From: Epiperipatus broadwayi
Lineage: Eukaryota > Onychophora > Udeonychophora > Euonychophora > Peripatidae
Direction of reading: 5' to 3'
NCBI GenBank assembly: GCA_028023455.1
Contig: JAQFVV010013061.1
Coordinates: 67,001 to 131,000, forward strand
Length of the DNA stretch: 64,000 bases
Positions within the stretch are counted from its first letter, which is position 1. Each line of letters begins with the position of its first letter. The translations under genes were made by a program, and so were the position numbers. The notes below the pieces were generated by a model, which worked only from the letters and a program-made list of their open reading frames with translations, searched no databases and had not been told where the DNA came from. Below are positions 47,176-58,915 of the stretch, one piece after another.

Positions 47176-48799
47176 GTTTTAATTAACGGACATTTTATTT
47201 ATATTATATATATATAATTTAAAAAATGTAAATCACATTCACACTCACCTTTGTTATAGAAACCATTACAGCTGCTTTTATTTAAACATGAGTCCTAATA
47301 AAGATCGATGAGTATGCATAAGTAGATGATTACGTCTATGGAAAATATTTTAATATCTTTAGAACATGATCACCGTCTTTTAAAATGCTTGCTAAGTCTG
47401 ACATGTTTTGTACAGACTGAAACAAATTTTGTAAGGACAGCAATAATTTTTTTTATCAAAGGCTGTTTTATATGTCACTTAATTGTATAAAAATATTAAA
47501 TTTTAACATGTACTTATACTTGAAACACTAAAATAAACACGCAATCAAATGGCTCCATTTCTCATGAGTTCATAAGAAGTAGGAGCACTAATAATGAAAG
47601 AATTGGGCATGATCTATAGACATTAAGTTCTAAAGTTTATCACTAAACCAAACCACACAGGGCAAAATGCTAAAATAAAGCATATTTAAAGACAAATTAT
47701 TTTTAAAATTACGAGATGCTATTTATTGCTTATAACATCATGGCGCCTTGTTACTTCGTCTGTTTTCAGAAAGTAAAAAACATGATATATATATTACATT
47801 TCATTTGACAACTATATTAGTAAACAATGAATATTATATATGAGTTTAGGTGTGTGCGCGTGTGTGTAATTTACCAATTTTTCAACAATATTTAATTTAA
47901 TAGTCTAGGTAGATTTTTTGGATGTAAATTTCATTTTTTTTTTTGTAAACTTTAGAGTCTTACATAAATAAAGATGGCCTTAGATGTAGTTTGCTATTGA
48001 TTCGTGCTTATTAAAGTAATCTATTTTACAAAATAGTATTTACATGCATACAAAAACAATAATAGTATGCTTTCTATTATACATTCTAGAATGCTTTTTT
48101 TTCTTCTAAGTAATGACTATAAGAAAATGATACTAGTATTACTCATTTTATATTCAATTACTTGGCTTTTATTTTTTTAAAGAGAGATTATACTTTTACT
48201 GATAAACAGAAAATATGTTCTTTTTGAGTGCTTTTAAGATTAAAATTTGTATTATAATCATATTATTGAACTTTGAGGTATTCAACATATATATGAAGTA
48301 TGCGGTTTAATAATTTAAACTCTCTTTAAAAAATATAATGTAGCTTTTAATTTGAGATGCTTGGACGAATTGTGTTAAAAAAGTAATATCCAAAAAGAAA
48401 CAAATATTGACAGTGATCTAGTGTTATAACTTTATTATCAAGTTGTTTTTATTGCTCTTTTTAAATGGAATCATATAAACATGATATTTTTTTAATAAGC
48501 CTTTAACATTTTTATTAAGTAGAAATGGCGTAGTAATAATAAAATTGGAATATTATTGAATTCATTTTTTTTTTCATTTTGAAAAATTTTATTTTCAGTA
48601 ATAATGATAGATATTTAAACTGAACATAATTTTAAGACTGTAAAACAATATATACGTCATCATAATTTTCAACTATTATCAATACCCTCTCTTTTCTATA
48701 TCATTCCAACAGCCTTCTCACATGTAGTTTTTTTTCTAAATCTTTTATAATCTCTTGAGAATCAGTTTGAGACTTCAACTATTATTCATTTAATATCAC
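47176..48799. other. AT-rich DNA, nothing recognised
   Basis: A short GTGTGCGCGTGTGTGT patch lies at about 47850. No coding pattern. Confidence 0.5.
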
Positions 48800-49431
48800 T
48801 GTTATAGTCCTCCCTTTTCTCAGAAGTGGACTATTACAGATGCCTCCTTATCTGATCGGATTAAGCATTGTTTGCCACAGGACAATAGGCTGGTGTATAG
48901 ATAAAAACATAGCCAATGATTATTACAGGCCAATAAGCAATGATGCTTGCTGAATCTGAAGGTTTTCAATAAGGTCAGGGATCTGGGTATAAATAGTCAA
49001 CCTTTTGTAAGAATCAGGGAAGAATGTCTGTCTAACCTGAAACAAACTCTTTGCATTCTCCCAAGGAAACTCTGCTAACCTAAACAGCAGCAAGTCTTCC
49101 CATTGGTAGCACCACACTATTTAGTCTACATAGCTAGGCAAGTCCCACAGAGACCAGATGCTACTAAGACCACACTCGGCTTGAGACAAGCTGTCTTGTA
49201 CAGCTGGAAGAGCCATACACCCTACCCATGAGGCAAGCCATCAGGTGTAGCTGGAAGTGGTAGGCAAAATCCAGAGTTTATGTTGAACTCCAATACTCAG
49301 CATTTGTAAATATTCTCTTGTATATATATTGTATAGTATATATTTGTACATATAATAAATATATTAATTGTAATATTTGTTTCAGTATTATTTTCTGTTG
49401 GTTGGGTCAGTATTCCAGACCAAACATAACA
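48800..49431 (+). repeat. 5' LTR of a second Ty3/gypsy element (632 bp)
   Basis: The block begins TGTTAT and ends ATAACA, inverted terminal hexamers with the canonical TG...CA. It contains a TATA box TATAAATAG at 48988-48996 and a polyadenylation signal AATAAA at 49354-49359 in the right order, is much less AT-rich than its surroundings, and is followed after 3 bp by TTGGTGCAGTTAAC as a possible primer binding site. A gag frame starts 475 bp downstream. No second LTR is in the window. Confidence 0.75.
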
Positions 49432-49906
49432 GATTTGGTGCAGTTAACAAAAGATTTTTTTTTGTTCCCCACAGCAGAAAAAAGAAAAAACTTGGAAATG
49501 TAAATATGCGAGTGCGCACTTATATAAACACTCGTAAGTTACGAATCTGTGATTACTAAATCACGCTTAAATACTGTCCAAGTAAAATACATATTTACTA
49601 AACAGTGATTATTAAAAATCACTTATTTCTGGCAAAATAAAAAGTAAAATATGTGAATAAGCAATAGACATTCATTGTATTTACTAAACAGCCATTGTCA
49701 AAATCACTTATTTCTGGGAGGAAAAATAAAGTGATCCTCATGATCCCAAACATGATTGGTGGTTCATAAACCAATCAAAATTGGCCTTTCTAAAAAAGAC
49801 AGAAGCTCGCCCTAGCGGAGTAAAAAATCTGTCAAACATAACTGTATCGAGTGGTTACTTGCAAATATACTGAATAAATATTTTTCTTACGTTTTAACAG
49901 AAAAAA
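49432..49906 (+). other. gypsy leader between LTR and gag
   Basis: Untranslated leader with the putative primer binding site at its start. An imperfect internal duplication is visible (TATTTACTAAACAG and ATCACTTATTTCTGG each occur twice, about 75 bp apart). Confidence 0.55.
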
Positions 49907-50575
49907 ATGGCTAATATAATTGGCACGATGGAAGCTTTTGACCCAGGGTTTCCTGCGAACTGGTCAAGCTACAAAGAGTGCCTGATTTTTTATATGCAGG
50001 CTAATCAGATCAAAAAATCTGAAATAAAATTAGTGATGCTGATAACAATAATCGGGTCGCAGACATATAATAATAAAATCACAAATTGGGTCAGAAACAC
50101 TGGCCGACTTGAATTTTGAGAAGGCATTGGCGATTCTCACAGAATATTTTCCCCACAAACCACTAACAATAATGCAGAGTTATTATTTCAATCTCTGTAC
50201 ACAAGCTGAGAGTGAAAAATCTAGAGAATTTGCAACACGAATCCAGGCATTAGCACTTATGTGCGATTTTAAAGAGTTCTTAAATGAAGGACTACATGAT
50301 CATTTCATTTGTGGCATAAACGATCATAATTTAAGACTCAAACTATTAATGATGCCAGATATAGATGTTGAAAAGGCTGTAGCTCAAGCCACGCTGGCAG
50401 AATCGATAGGGTGCCAAGTAAAGCCATTACAAAAATAAATTATACCGTTCAAAAAGTTGAACAGAAGGCTGAGTCTGACAAGCACTCAGTTAGCTCAACA
50501 GCCACAATGAGTGTTAAGCATTGCTATAGGTGTGATGAACCAATGCATGTGCAAACAGAATATCCAGTTACATTT
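49907..50575 (+). pseudogene. Ty3/gypsy gag polyprotein, frameshifted
   Basis: The gag begins MANIIGTMEAFDPGFPANWSSYKECLIFYM, continued by a frame starting NFEKALAILTEYFPHKPL. It goes on with SREFATRIQALALMCDFKEF and GLHDHFICGINDHNLRLKLL, the capsid-like domain of Mag-type gypsy gag. The nucleocapsid finger follows as CYRCDEPMHVQTEYP, a CCHC knuckle whose last Cys is Tyr through TGT to TAT. Two frameshifts (near 50105 and 50430) and the lost ligand make it inactive. Protease and RT are absent because the sequence switches to LINE-derived DNA at about 50575. Confidence 0.85.
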
Positions 50576-50747
50576 CATTTGTTTCAATTTTTTAATAAAG
50601 TCAATCATATCTGTTTGTTCCCTGGTTCAAATATTTCACTTTTGATTTCTTCTTACTTTTTCCATAATAATTTCTTCATGCTATTCTTCCTTGAGTTATA
50701 TAAAGTATTTGTACTAAGTGCCCAGATCTCAGATCTAAAAAAAAAAA
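50575..50747 (-). pseudogene. RTE-like LINE fragment, distal part
   Basis: The minus strand reads SEIWALSTNTLYNSRKNSMK, then a TREQTDMIDFIKKLKQMKCN segment, matching the region from ETWTLNRRAI to VTDLIEKIKRLKW in the intact copy at 25914-26414. It continues the piece at 51248-51750 on the far side of a foldback. It is cut at 50575 where gag sequence begins, which is a 3' truncation that normal LINE insertion does not produce. Confidence 0.72.
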
Positions 50748-50756
50748 TTAATAAAA

Positions 50757-51238
50757 CTTAAAAAAATCAAAGTCATATGTCACATGACTCAATTTTTAAG
50801 CTTTTAAATAAAAAATAAAGAGCTATGCTAATTGGCTCTAACAAGCTTTATTGATAAATGTCAGATAAACAAAGCATTTAAAAATTTCTATCTTGAAACC
50901 ACTTTTTATCCTCAAACCAATAGTTTCATGCTTTGGCACTTCTCCATAAGGCGCTAGGATAGTTTCAGGCACATATCTAAAAATACCAAGCCAAACCAGC
51001 ATTTATCTAAAAGTTAATTAATAGTTAACTTTTAGAGAAATGCTGGCTTTGGCTTGATATTTTTAGATCTGTGTCTGAAATTATCCTAGTGCCTTACTGA
51101 GGAGTGCCAAAGCATGAAACCATTAGTCTGAAGCTAAGGATTGGTTTTCAAGATAGATATTTTTAAATCTTTGTTTAGCTAGCATTTATCAATAAAGCTT
51201 GTTGGAGCAAATTAGCAAAGCTCTTTATTTTTATTTTT
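50757..51238. mobile_element. Family Z foldback, complete, inserted in a LINE
   Basis: Arms of about 200 bp (about 50815-51015 and 51020-51230) meet at AGTTAATTAATAGTTAACT. Outer words are AAAGAGCTATGCTAATTGGC and the complement. TTAATAAAA occurs at 50748-50756 and 51239-51247, a possible 9-bp target duplication, though AT-rich. The host LINE coding sequence stops at VFNKYIL on one side and resumes at SEIWAL on the other, so only a few codons around the target are disturbed. Confidence 0.85.
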
Positions 51239-51247
51239 TTAATAAAA

Positions 51248-51750
51248 TATATTTGTTAAAAAAAAACCTTTCTTTTTAAACACTTAGGCATATTTTCTTT
51301 CAATATTGAATTATTTCTATAAAAATATTGATCAAACATTAGTTCTATGAATAATTTTATCCCTTATGTTTCTATCTGTGTTAATAATCTGAAAAATATA
51401 TTTGTAGTTTTTAATATCTAATTCATGATTATGAATACTTATTTTTTCTTTTGTGAAAATCCATTCAACACTCCTTTAATATTTTTTAATATTTGTCTTT
51501 TGACCTACTCTTCTTCTTATCTGAAAATTCTTGTGACATTTTCTGAAGCTATAAAGCATATTTTGTAAAAACAATTGCATCATCTGCAAAATTAATTTCC
51601 ATCCATTTTTATATCTTTATCTTCTTAAGTTAATTCACCAAATACTTTCTATAAAACACTTGTACAAAGTTTTGTAGATATGGAATTCTCTTATTGTACC
51701 CCCTAATCAATGTTAGTCTACTTATTGTCAATATACCACTAAGATTTTTA
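51248..51750 (-). pseudogene. RTE-like LINE fragment with FADD box
   Basis: The minus strand carries RLTLIRGYNK, LNFADDAIVFTKYAL (the FADD form of the RT catalytic box), QKMSQEFS, then KENMPKCLKRKVF just before the foldback. Those match palm, thumb and the start of the C-terminal part of RTE ORFs. The 5' part is missing beyond about 51750. Confidence 0.75.
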
Positions 51751-51782
51751 ATTTATGCCTACATAAACGATGTGTAAATTGT

Positions 51783-52180
51783 TGAATATATATAAGTATT
51801 TGAACTTAGGATTTTTAGTTTATATTATCCTACACCCCACACATATGTACAATCAGTGTTCTATTTATATTAAGATAGATTTTCCTTAAACTTTAATAGA
51901 TCGACTTTAATCTTCTCACCCTTCCAAAATTGTAGTCTGTCCATTAAAGTTTAAAGAATTGCTATTTTAATATAAACTAAGTGCTAATTTTATATATGTT
52001 TGGGAGATTATGATCTGATCCAACTGATGAGTGCTGGTTCTGCAAGAAATACATATATTGGAGATCATTTATCTTTTTTACATGTGTGTGGTCATTGTTT
52101 GAGATGGAGTGGAGGATGAAAATAAACTGAAAATCTAAGTTCAAATCCCTCTATTTACTATAGTAAACATTCAGTATACT
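51783..52180. repeat. Family X copy, diverged
   Basis: The right half is clear (GTCTGTCCATTAAAGTTTAA, GATCCAACTGATGAGTGCTGG, CATGTGTGTGGTCATTG, AAGTTCAAATCCCTCTAT). The left half is short and decayed. It lies directly before the TA run that leads into the family T array. Confidence 0.7.
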
Positions 52181-52190
52181 GAATGAATAG

Positions 52191-52192
<2 letters not shown>

Positions 52193-52270
<78 letters not shown>
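52193..52270. repeat. (TA)n microsatellite, left border of the array
   Basis: About 39 TA units end exactly where the first array unit starts. Confidence 0.97.
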
Positions 52271-52273
<3 letters not shown>

Positions 52274-53770
52274 AAAAGATGGCGCTATACCAAAACCGCC
52301 GAACAAGTGTAAGATTTGTTTTACATAAACGAAAAAAGAGTCAGAAATTAACTACCTCTTTCATTTGCTCACTCCCAGATCAGCTGATTTCAAGCTGGTT
52401 TGCTATCCTCAGTGGGAGATAGAGTATAGAAACTAGATCTAAACACTGACTCTCAAGTGTTTATGCAAAACGTTTCTATCAGATTGCAAGCGTGAATTTT
52501 TCAGACCGGAAAAGTCTTCAAACCCAGCCTAGCAAGCTAGATATTTATATGGGTCTGATCTCAGTTCAGAATCACCATATAATCAAAGTCTCTGCAATAT
52601 ATATCATTGCAAGAAAACTCTAAAGGTACATTTATGAAAAAACAAATACAAGTTAATCACGTAACCTGCTATCACTTGTTATTTATGTCCAAAAGATGGC
52701 GCTATACCAAAACCACCGAACAAGTGTAAGATTTGTTTTACATAAATGAAAAAAGAGTCAGAAATTAACTACCTCTTTCATTTGCTCACTCCCAGATCAG
52801 CTGATTTCAAGCTGGTTTGCTATCCTCAGTGGGAGATAGAGTATAGAAACTAGATCTAAACACTGACTCTCAAGTGTTTATGCAAAACGTTTCTATCAGA
52901 TTGCAAGCGTGAATTTTTCAGACCGGAAAAGTCTTCAAACCCAGCCTAGCAAGCTAGATATTTATATGGGTCTGATCTCAGTTCAGAATCACCATATAAT
53001 CAAAGTCTCTGCAATATATATCATTGCAAGAAAACTCTAAAGGTACATTTATGAAAAAACAAATACAAGTTAATCACGTAACCTGCTATCACTTGTTATT
53101 TATGTCCAAAAGATGGCGCTATACCAAAACCGCCGAACAAGTGTAAGATTTGTTTTACATAAACGAAAAAAGAGTCAGAAATTAACTACCTCTTTCATTT
53201 GCTCACTCCCAGATCAGCTGATTTCAAGCTGGTTTGCTATCCTCAGTGGGAGATAGAGTATAGAAACTAGATCTAAACACTGACTCTCAAGTGTTTATGC
53301 AAAACGTTTCTATCAGATTGCAAGCGTGAATTTTTCAGACCGGAAAAGTCTTCAAACCCAGCCTAGCAAGCTAGATATTTATATGGGTCTGATCTCAGTT
53401 CAGAATCACCATATAATCAAAGTCTCTGCAATATATATCATTGCAAGAAAACTCTAAAGATACATTTATGAAAAAACAAATACAAGTTAATCACGTAACC
53501 TGCTATCACTTGTTATTTATGTCCAAAAGATGGCGCTATACCAAAACCGCCGAACAAGTGTAAGATTTGTTTTACATAAACGAAAAAAGAGTCAGAAATT
53601 AACTACCTCTTTCATTTGCTCACTCCCAGATCAGCTGATTTCAAGCTGGTTTGCTATCCTCAGTGGGAGATAGAGTATAGAAACTAGATCTAAACACTGA
53701 CTCTCAAGTGTTTATGCAAAACGTTTCTATCAGATTGCAAGCGTGAATTTTTCAGACCGGAAAAGTCTTC
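52271..53770 (+). repeat. Family T array, direct block: 3.6 units of 417 bp
   Basis: Units start TCCAAAAGATGGCGCTATAC at 52271, 52688, 53105 and 53522, an exact 417-bp period. The first three are complete and the fourth breaks after 249 bp at AAAAGTCTTC (53770). Copies differ by only a handful of substitutions (for example CCGCCG or CCACCG early in the unit). The unit is non-coding: the frame at 52183-52422 that enters it is driven by the TA run. It is related to the single diverged monomer at 11990-12290. Confidence 0.97.
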
Positions 53771-54698
53771 ACTTGTTCGGCGGTTTTGGTATAGCGCCAT
53801 CTTTTGGACATAAATAACAAGTGATAGCAGGTTACGTGATTAACTTGTATTTGTTTTTTCATAAATGTACCTTTAGAGTTTTCTTGCAATGATATATATT
53901 GCAGAGACTTTGATTATATGGTGATTCTGAACTGAGATCAGACCCATATAAATATCTAGCTTGCTAGGCTGGGTTTGAAGACTTTTCCGGTCTGAAAAAT
54001 TCACGCTTGCAATCTGATAGAAACGTTTTGCATAAACACTTGAGAGTCAGTGTTTAGATCTAGTTTCTATACTCTATCTCCCACTGAGGATAGCAAACCA
54101 GCTTGAAATCAGCTGATCTGGGAGTGAACAAATGAAAGAGGTAGTTAATTTCTGACTCTTTTTTTGTTTATGTAAAACAAATCTTACACTTGTTCGGCGG
54201 TTTTGGTATAGCGCCATCTTTTGGACATAAATAACAAGTGATAGCAGGTTACGTGATTAACTTGTATTTGTTTTTTCATAAATGTACCTTTAGAGTTTTC
54301 TTGCAATGATATATATTGCAGAGACTTTGATTATATGGTGATTCTGAACTGAGATCAGACCCATATAAATATCTAGCTTGCTAGGCTGGGTTTGAAGACT
54401 TTTCCGGTCTGAAAAATTCACGCTTGCAATCTGATAGAAACGTTTTGCATAAACACTTGAGAGTCAGTGTTTAGATCTAGTTTCTATACTCTATCTCCCA
54501 CTGAGGATAGCAAACCAGCTTGAAATCAGCTGATCTGGGAGTGAGCAAATGAAAGAGGTAGTTAATTTCTGACTCTTTTTTCGTTTATGTAAAACAAATC
54601 TTACACTTGTTCGGCGGTTTTGGTATAGCGCCATCTTTTGGACATAAATAACAAGTGATAGCAGGTTACGTGATTAACTTGTATTTGTTTTTTCATAT
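53771..54698 (-). repeat. Family T array, inverted block: 2.2 units of 417 bp
   Basis: At 53771 the sequence switches to the reverse complement of the same unit, entering at unit position 38. Unit starts (as complements) lie at 53808, 54225 and 54642, again 417 bp apart. The last partial unit ends in the TTTTTTCATA word at about 54698, followed by a short TA run (54697-54712). The whole object is thus tail-to-tail, TA-bordered, 2.43 kb long and capable of forming a very large hairpin. It could be a real young rearrangement or an assembly error. Confidence 0.95.
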
Positions 54699-54739
54699 AT
54701 ATATATATATACATTGTCTATATTAAACTTAATGCAATT

Positions 54740-55308
54740 AGAAACAACTTGAACTCAGACTTTCAAGCTCTCCACAACCATCTACTCCATTTTATACAGC
54801 TGATACACTAGCTCATTTTTATGTGAATAAAATAAATCATCACCAATATAGATATTTTGTGTCGTACCACCAGTCATCAGTGGGTCCAGATCACCATCTT
54901 CCATAAATGTATACAAATAGAGCACAATTTATATTAAAATAGCAAATCTTTAAATGGATAAGCTTTAAGCTTCTCCACATTGCAACCTATCAGCTATCCA
55001 TATAATTGAAAATTCAAGAGTGGAACACTCAAAGTTTTTGTTGATGCTAATATTATTTCCATACCCATAATTGTAGGAGATATTCATCTGGACCAACTGT
55101 TGAGTTCTGTTTTTTTTTTAAATGTCATAGCATCGGCCGAGATGTGAACTCACAACCTGGCCAACTGCCTGCAAGTGAAAGGCAGTCACGCTGTGACCTC
55201 TAGACCACCAAGTATATTGGAGATCATTTATCTTCTTCACATGTATGTGGTCATGTGTATTAGTTGTGTAAGATGGAGCGAATGAATGTAGAGAACTAAA
55301 AAGTCTCA

Positions 55309-55309
<1 letters not shown>
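54740..55309. mobile_element. Family X copy interrupted by a SINE
   Basis: Left arm starts TTGAACTCAGACTTTCAAGC and includes CATCAGTGGGTCCAGATC. The centre has GTGGAACACTCAAAG; the right arm resumes TATATTGGAGATCATTTATC and reaches AGTCTCAG. The SINE at 55108-55211 splits the right arm between GTTGAGTTCTG and TATATTGGAG. Confidence 0.78.
55108..55211 (-). repeat. tRNA-derived SINE, best copy
   Basis: On the minus strand GGTGGTCTAGAGGTCACAGC is box A-like, CAGGTTGTGAGTTCACATC is box B-like, and the body ends GCCGATGCTATGACATTT before a poly-A (plus-strand poly-T at 55110). The 5' head, internal promoter and A tail are in SINE order. Its insertion into family X shows it is younger than that copy. 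Confidence 0.7.

Positions 55310-55346
<37 letters not shown>
55310..55346. repeat. (TA)n microsatellite
   Basis: About 18 TA units at the right end of the family X copy. Confidence 0.95.
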
Positions 55347-55349
<3 letters not shown>

Positions 55350-56834
55350 TATGTTATAATGGGGCAAAATGTTTTAATAATAATTATGTGTAGAAGAAAC
55401 TAGAAGTATAATAAAAGGTTATCTGCCTATCTTTCACATGGGCTCTTTAGCTTTAAGAATCGAACCAACATATTTATTTGGTTAAAAATAAATAAATAAA
55501 TACTACCAATAATACCTAACTAAACTAATATCTAAATTAATTTGTCATATAAATGTGCCTAAAGTTGTATTCCTACATGAATTAATAATATAACAAAAAT
55601 AAAATAATTAGCACAGTTTGCCATGTTATTTTGTTTTATTTACATTCCCAGATTTAAACTTAGTGCAGAAATTTTAGGGTTTATATTACAGTAGTATAAA
55701 TATAGTAGCACATTACAGATAAACAAAGTTAAATCAACAAATACCCTCTTTTTATTTATAAACAACCGAGAAAAAAATTAAATATAAAACTAATAATGGA
55801 TCAAATAAAATAGATTAATACCAATATATTTTTATTAAAAATGCATAAATTATTCCATATTCACATAAATTTTCTGGACAGTCATACAGAAAATATAGTC
55901 TATATAATTTAAATATAGCTTTTATTATTGCTTAGCATGCTTTTGATATATAACATACTATAATCATACCAATTTCATTTCTTTATTGTTGCAAGCTTAT
56001 ATGTATATTTTTAAATGTATATATTTAATATTCAAAAATATTTAAGTCCCTTCCAAGAGCTCATTGAGAGCTGGATGCTTGTATCTTTTTTGTTTATTAT
56101 CCAAGCCTTTTTAAGTTTTCATTTACTGTCGTCTCTCTCAATGCATACCACAAACTCTAGACAAATCAAATTTATGGCCAGAATTTTATGAGAAATATTT
56201 ACTATTTTTATATGCTTTATTGTTTATGTATTTATGCTGAGCTATTCTTGTTGAGAAATTAACTCTTGATTTTCTATAATATGCAAATTTGTACATTTCT
56301 TGGTTGCATTAAATTTTGTAAATGATTTGATGAGCTGACTCCATGGGCAGATTGTCTTTTGAATTGTTAAGTAGTTTGTTTAACGAAGGGGGTGTGCTAA
56401 AACTTATATTTTTAGCGCATATTCTTTTTAATTTCTAAGATACTAGGTTATGATATGTTGCATATTAAAAGCATGCTACGCAGTAATAAAAGCTAAATTT
56501 AAATTATATAGATTGCCCTTTTTGTAGAAATGTCCACAACATTTATGTGAATATTACAATTATCCAGAAAAGAGAAAAAGAACATTCTTTAGTATAAATT
56601 ATTACAATAAAAACAGCAACAAAAATGTGTTTTATATTATTTATTAATATTTTATCTTAGTATTGAGTTGTTATATTTATTTTTTAATAATTATTTTTAA
56701 CTATTTTAATTATTTCCTTCATTTATAATATAGTTGATTTACAAATACCATTAGTAGTTACATGCTTATAAAAATAATTTATAATTACAATTATAGTTTA
56801 TATAATTATATGAACATAATATTTTAAATAATAT
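55347..56834. other. AT-rich DNA, nothing recognised
   Basis: No coding pattern, RNA gene or repeat structure seen. Confidence 0.5.
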
Positions 56835-57190
56835 ATAGGGTATATGAGCATAGACTTTCACATAAACCACCACTCTCCACTCTATCTAATAACACTGATA
56901 CACTTAAACACATATAATCACCAATATACATATTTATGCTAAACCAGCAATCATCAGTTGGTCCAGATTATCATCTCTCCACATATACACTATAAGTGCT
57001 CAGATATATATTAAGATTAGACAATCCTAATGCTTTAATGGACAGGCTTCAATCTACTCCACATTCCAACTCTTCAACCATCCATCCAATTGAAAATCTG
57101 ATGATGGAATGCTCAAAGGCCACCCTGAAGCCGAGATTCTTGTCACACCCATGTTAACCTAAGGTCAATTTGAACCCCACATATACAGGG
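56835..57190. repeat. Family X copy, left half only
   Basis: Contains ATCATCAGTTGGTCCAGATT, GCTTTAATGGACAGGCTTCA and ATCTGATGATGGAATGCTCA. The inverted second arm is missing, so this is a truncated member. Confidence 0.75.
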
Positions 57191-58394
57191 CATAATCCAT
57201 TTAATACATATGCTAGGATGAGCAGACATCTGTACAATGTAATAACTGAAACACAGGCTTATTATATACCTGTGTCTAAATATATGAATTATATAGGGTA
57301 TATATAATTTGAGGTCTTATTGAAGTTAATTTACAAAATATGCAATTGTTTGGTTGATAATTTGATAAATATTAGTGAAATAACAATGTTGAGTATTTTT
57401 CATTCTTCTGAATGTAGAATTAATATAGAAGCTGTTGCTAGTAAAAACTTCTATAGATAGATTCTTATTGATCCAAACATTAGTTATCACTTTATCATAG
57501 TCCATCTAAACTGATATTGAAAAATAAGATTCTTTGTCTCCTTGTGTTTACTACAAAGATCTAACACTTTTCATTTTATCTGTTCATTCTTCTTGACATT
57601 TAGTATTGTAAAAAAATATCACACATGCAGTTAAACAAAAAGTGTAAAACTGAATGTCATTGAATCTGTGTGACTCTATATGATATTTAAATATCAACAG
57701 CCTTTATATAAAATTGATTATTTGTTATTCAATCAAATACAATAACATAAAAAATATTTATTTTTCTGTTTATCTTATATTTTCCTTCATGAAGGAAATG
57801 CAAAAGTAAAGATAAATTATTTAAGATTCTTCTCTTTTTACTTATATGTTAAAATTATAATTCCTTCTTACTTTAAAAAAATAACGTATTATAAGATAAA
57901 TAATGCTTAGTAAATATAATCCTCTGCTCATAAATAATTAACTCAAATGTTTAACCACGTGTTAGCTGGAACTACATTAATAAAATAAAAATGTATGTAT
58001 TTATAATATACAAAAAATTACATATGCAATAGTTATATTTTTTCATTTTCTTCAAATATGCATATATAAAATTTAAAATATCATGTACACAATTTTTTCT
58101 TCAAAAATAATTCATAACTTTTAATATATATATAAATAAATACACCAAACTTCTTTTTAAATCTGGTTTTTTTATATGTGTTTTCCTGAAGGTTTGTGGT
58201 CGTGAATGCATTTATATGTTGGACTATTTCATTCATCTAATATGAGTATTGAATGTCTTAACTTTATTTAAATATTCCAAATACATTCAACTGTTGGTAA
58301 TAGCATATCAAACAGGTTAATATAAGTGCAATGTTTCTAGAAGTATTATTCTCCTCTCTTCTTCAGGTGTTGGTGGTCTGACTAGTGACAGTAA
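57191..58394. other. AT-rich DNA, nothing recognised
   Basis: No coding pattern or repeat structure identified. Confidence 0.5.
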
Positions 58395-58480
58395 TAGCAT
58401 GGAATTAGAACCAAGACCATTAAATCTTGGGTATTAGATTTTATGGTAATGCTCTAACCAACTGAGCCATTATTTCAAAG
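58395..58480 (-). repeat. tRNA-derived SINE head, distinct family
   Basis: On the minus strand ATGGCTCAGTTGGTTAGAGC is an excellent box A with a tRNA-like D arm, and CTTGGTTCTAATTCC is a good box B. The anticodon stem between them is too long and poorly paired, so it is not a functional tRNA gene. It differs from the other SINEs here. Confidence 0.6.
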
Positions 58481-58564
58481 GCAATAGTCAGTAGAAATTT
58501 CATATACTTACCTATGAGGTTTCTCCTCATTTCTCCACTTTTTCTTAAGAGAAATGTTGATTAG

Positions 58565-58915
58565 TCATTTCCATACATTATGTACAGTAACACAAGGTTG
58601 ATTTATGGGATTGTTTGTCAGTATCATGTGAGCAGCTTCTTTAAATTTTCTTCTTTGTTTCTTTTCTCTATCCAATATTTTTGTGTTTTCCCAATTGAAC
58701 ATATATTCATTGGTAAATACACGGTTTTCCACCTTAGACACATCTGCTTTCTTTCTTCTAATCATCATTTTGTGTTTTTGCAAGTGCTTTTCAATGGGAT
58801 GAGTGGTCTCACCAATATTTGGTAGATACTTTTGTTTAGAAATTAAATAAATTTTTAAAAATGGTTGTTTACTCTTAGCATATTGAAACTGCTTGATTGT
58901 GTAACTTTTATGCAA
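58565..58915 (-). pseudogene. Penelope-like element GIY-YIG endonuclease remnant
   Basis: The 116-codon frame carries YLPNIGETTHPIEKHLQKHK (residues 30-49, the GIY-YIG second half, family form YIGETGRxLxxRLxEH, with the key Arg after GET replaced). It continues with FNWENTKILDREKKQRRKFK and EAAHM (the catalytic Glu in RKFKEA, about residue 93), and ends INQPCVTVHNVWK. This is the C-terminal endonuclease that Penelope-like retroelements use to nick the target. The reverse transcriptase is not seen upstream (to the right). Loss of the Arg makes this copy inactive. Confidence 0.8.

Noticed and set aside
52183-52422. 79-codon frame with an Ile-Tyr repeat
   Set aside because: It is the TA microsatellite read as codons and running into the 417-bp unit.
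52271-54698. Hammerhead ribozyme inside the 417-bp unit (CTGATAGAAAC)
   Set aside because: There is no stem II between the CTGA and GAAA parts and the invariant core bases are missing.
58395-58480. Functional tRNA gene
   Set aside because: Box A and box B are good, but the anticodon arm is overlong and unpaired and no acceptor stem forms; it is called a SINE head.
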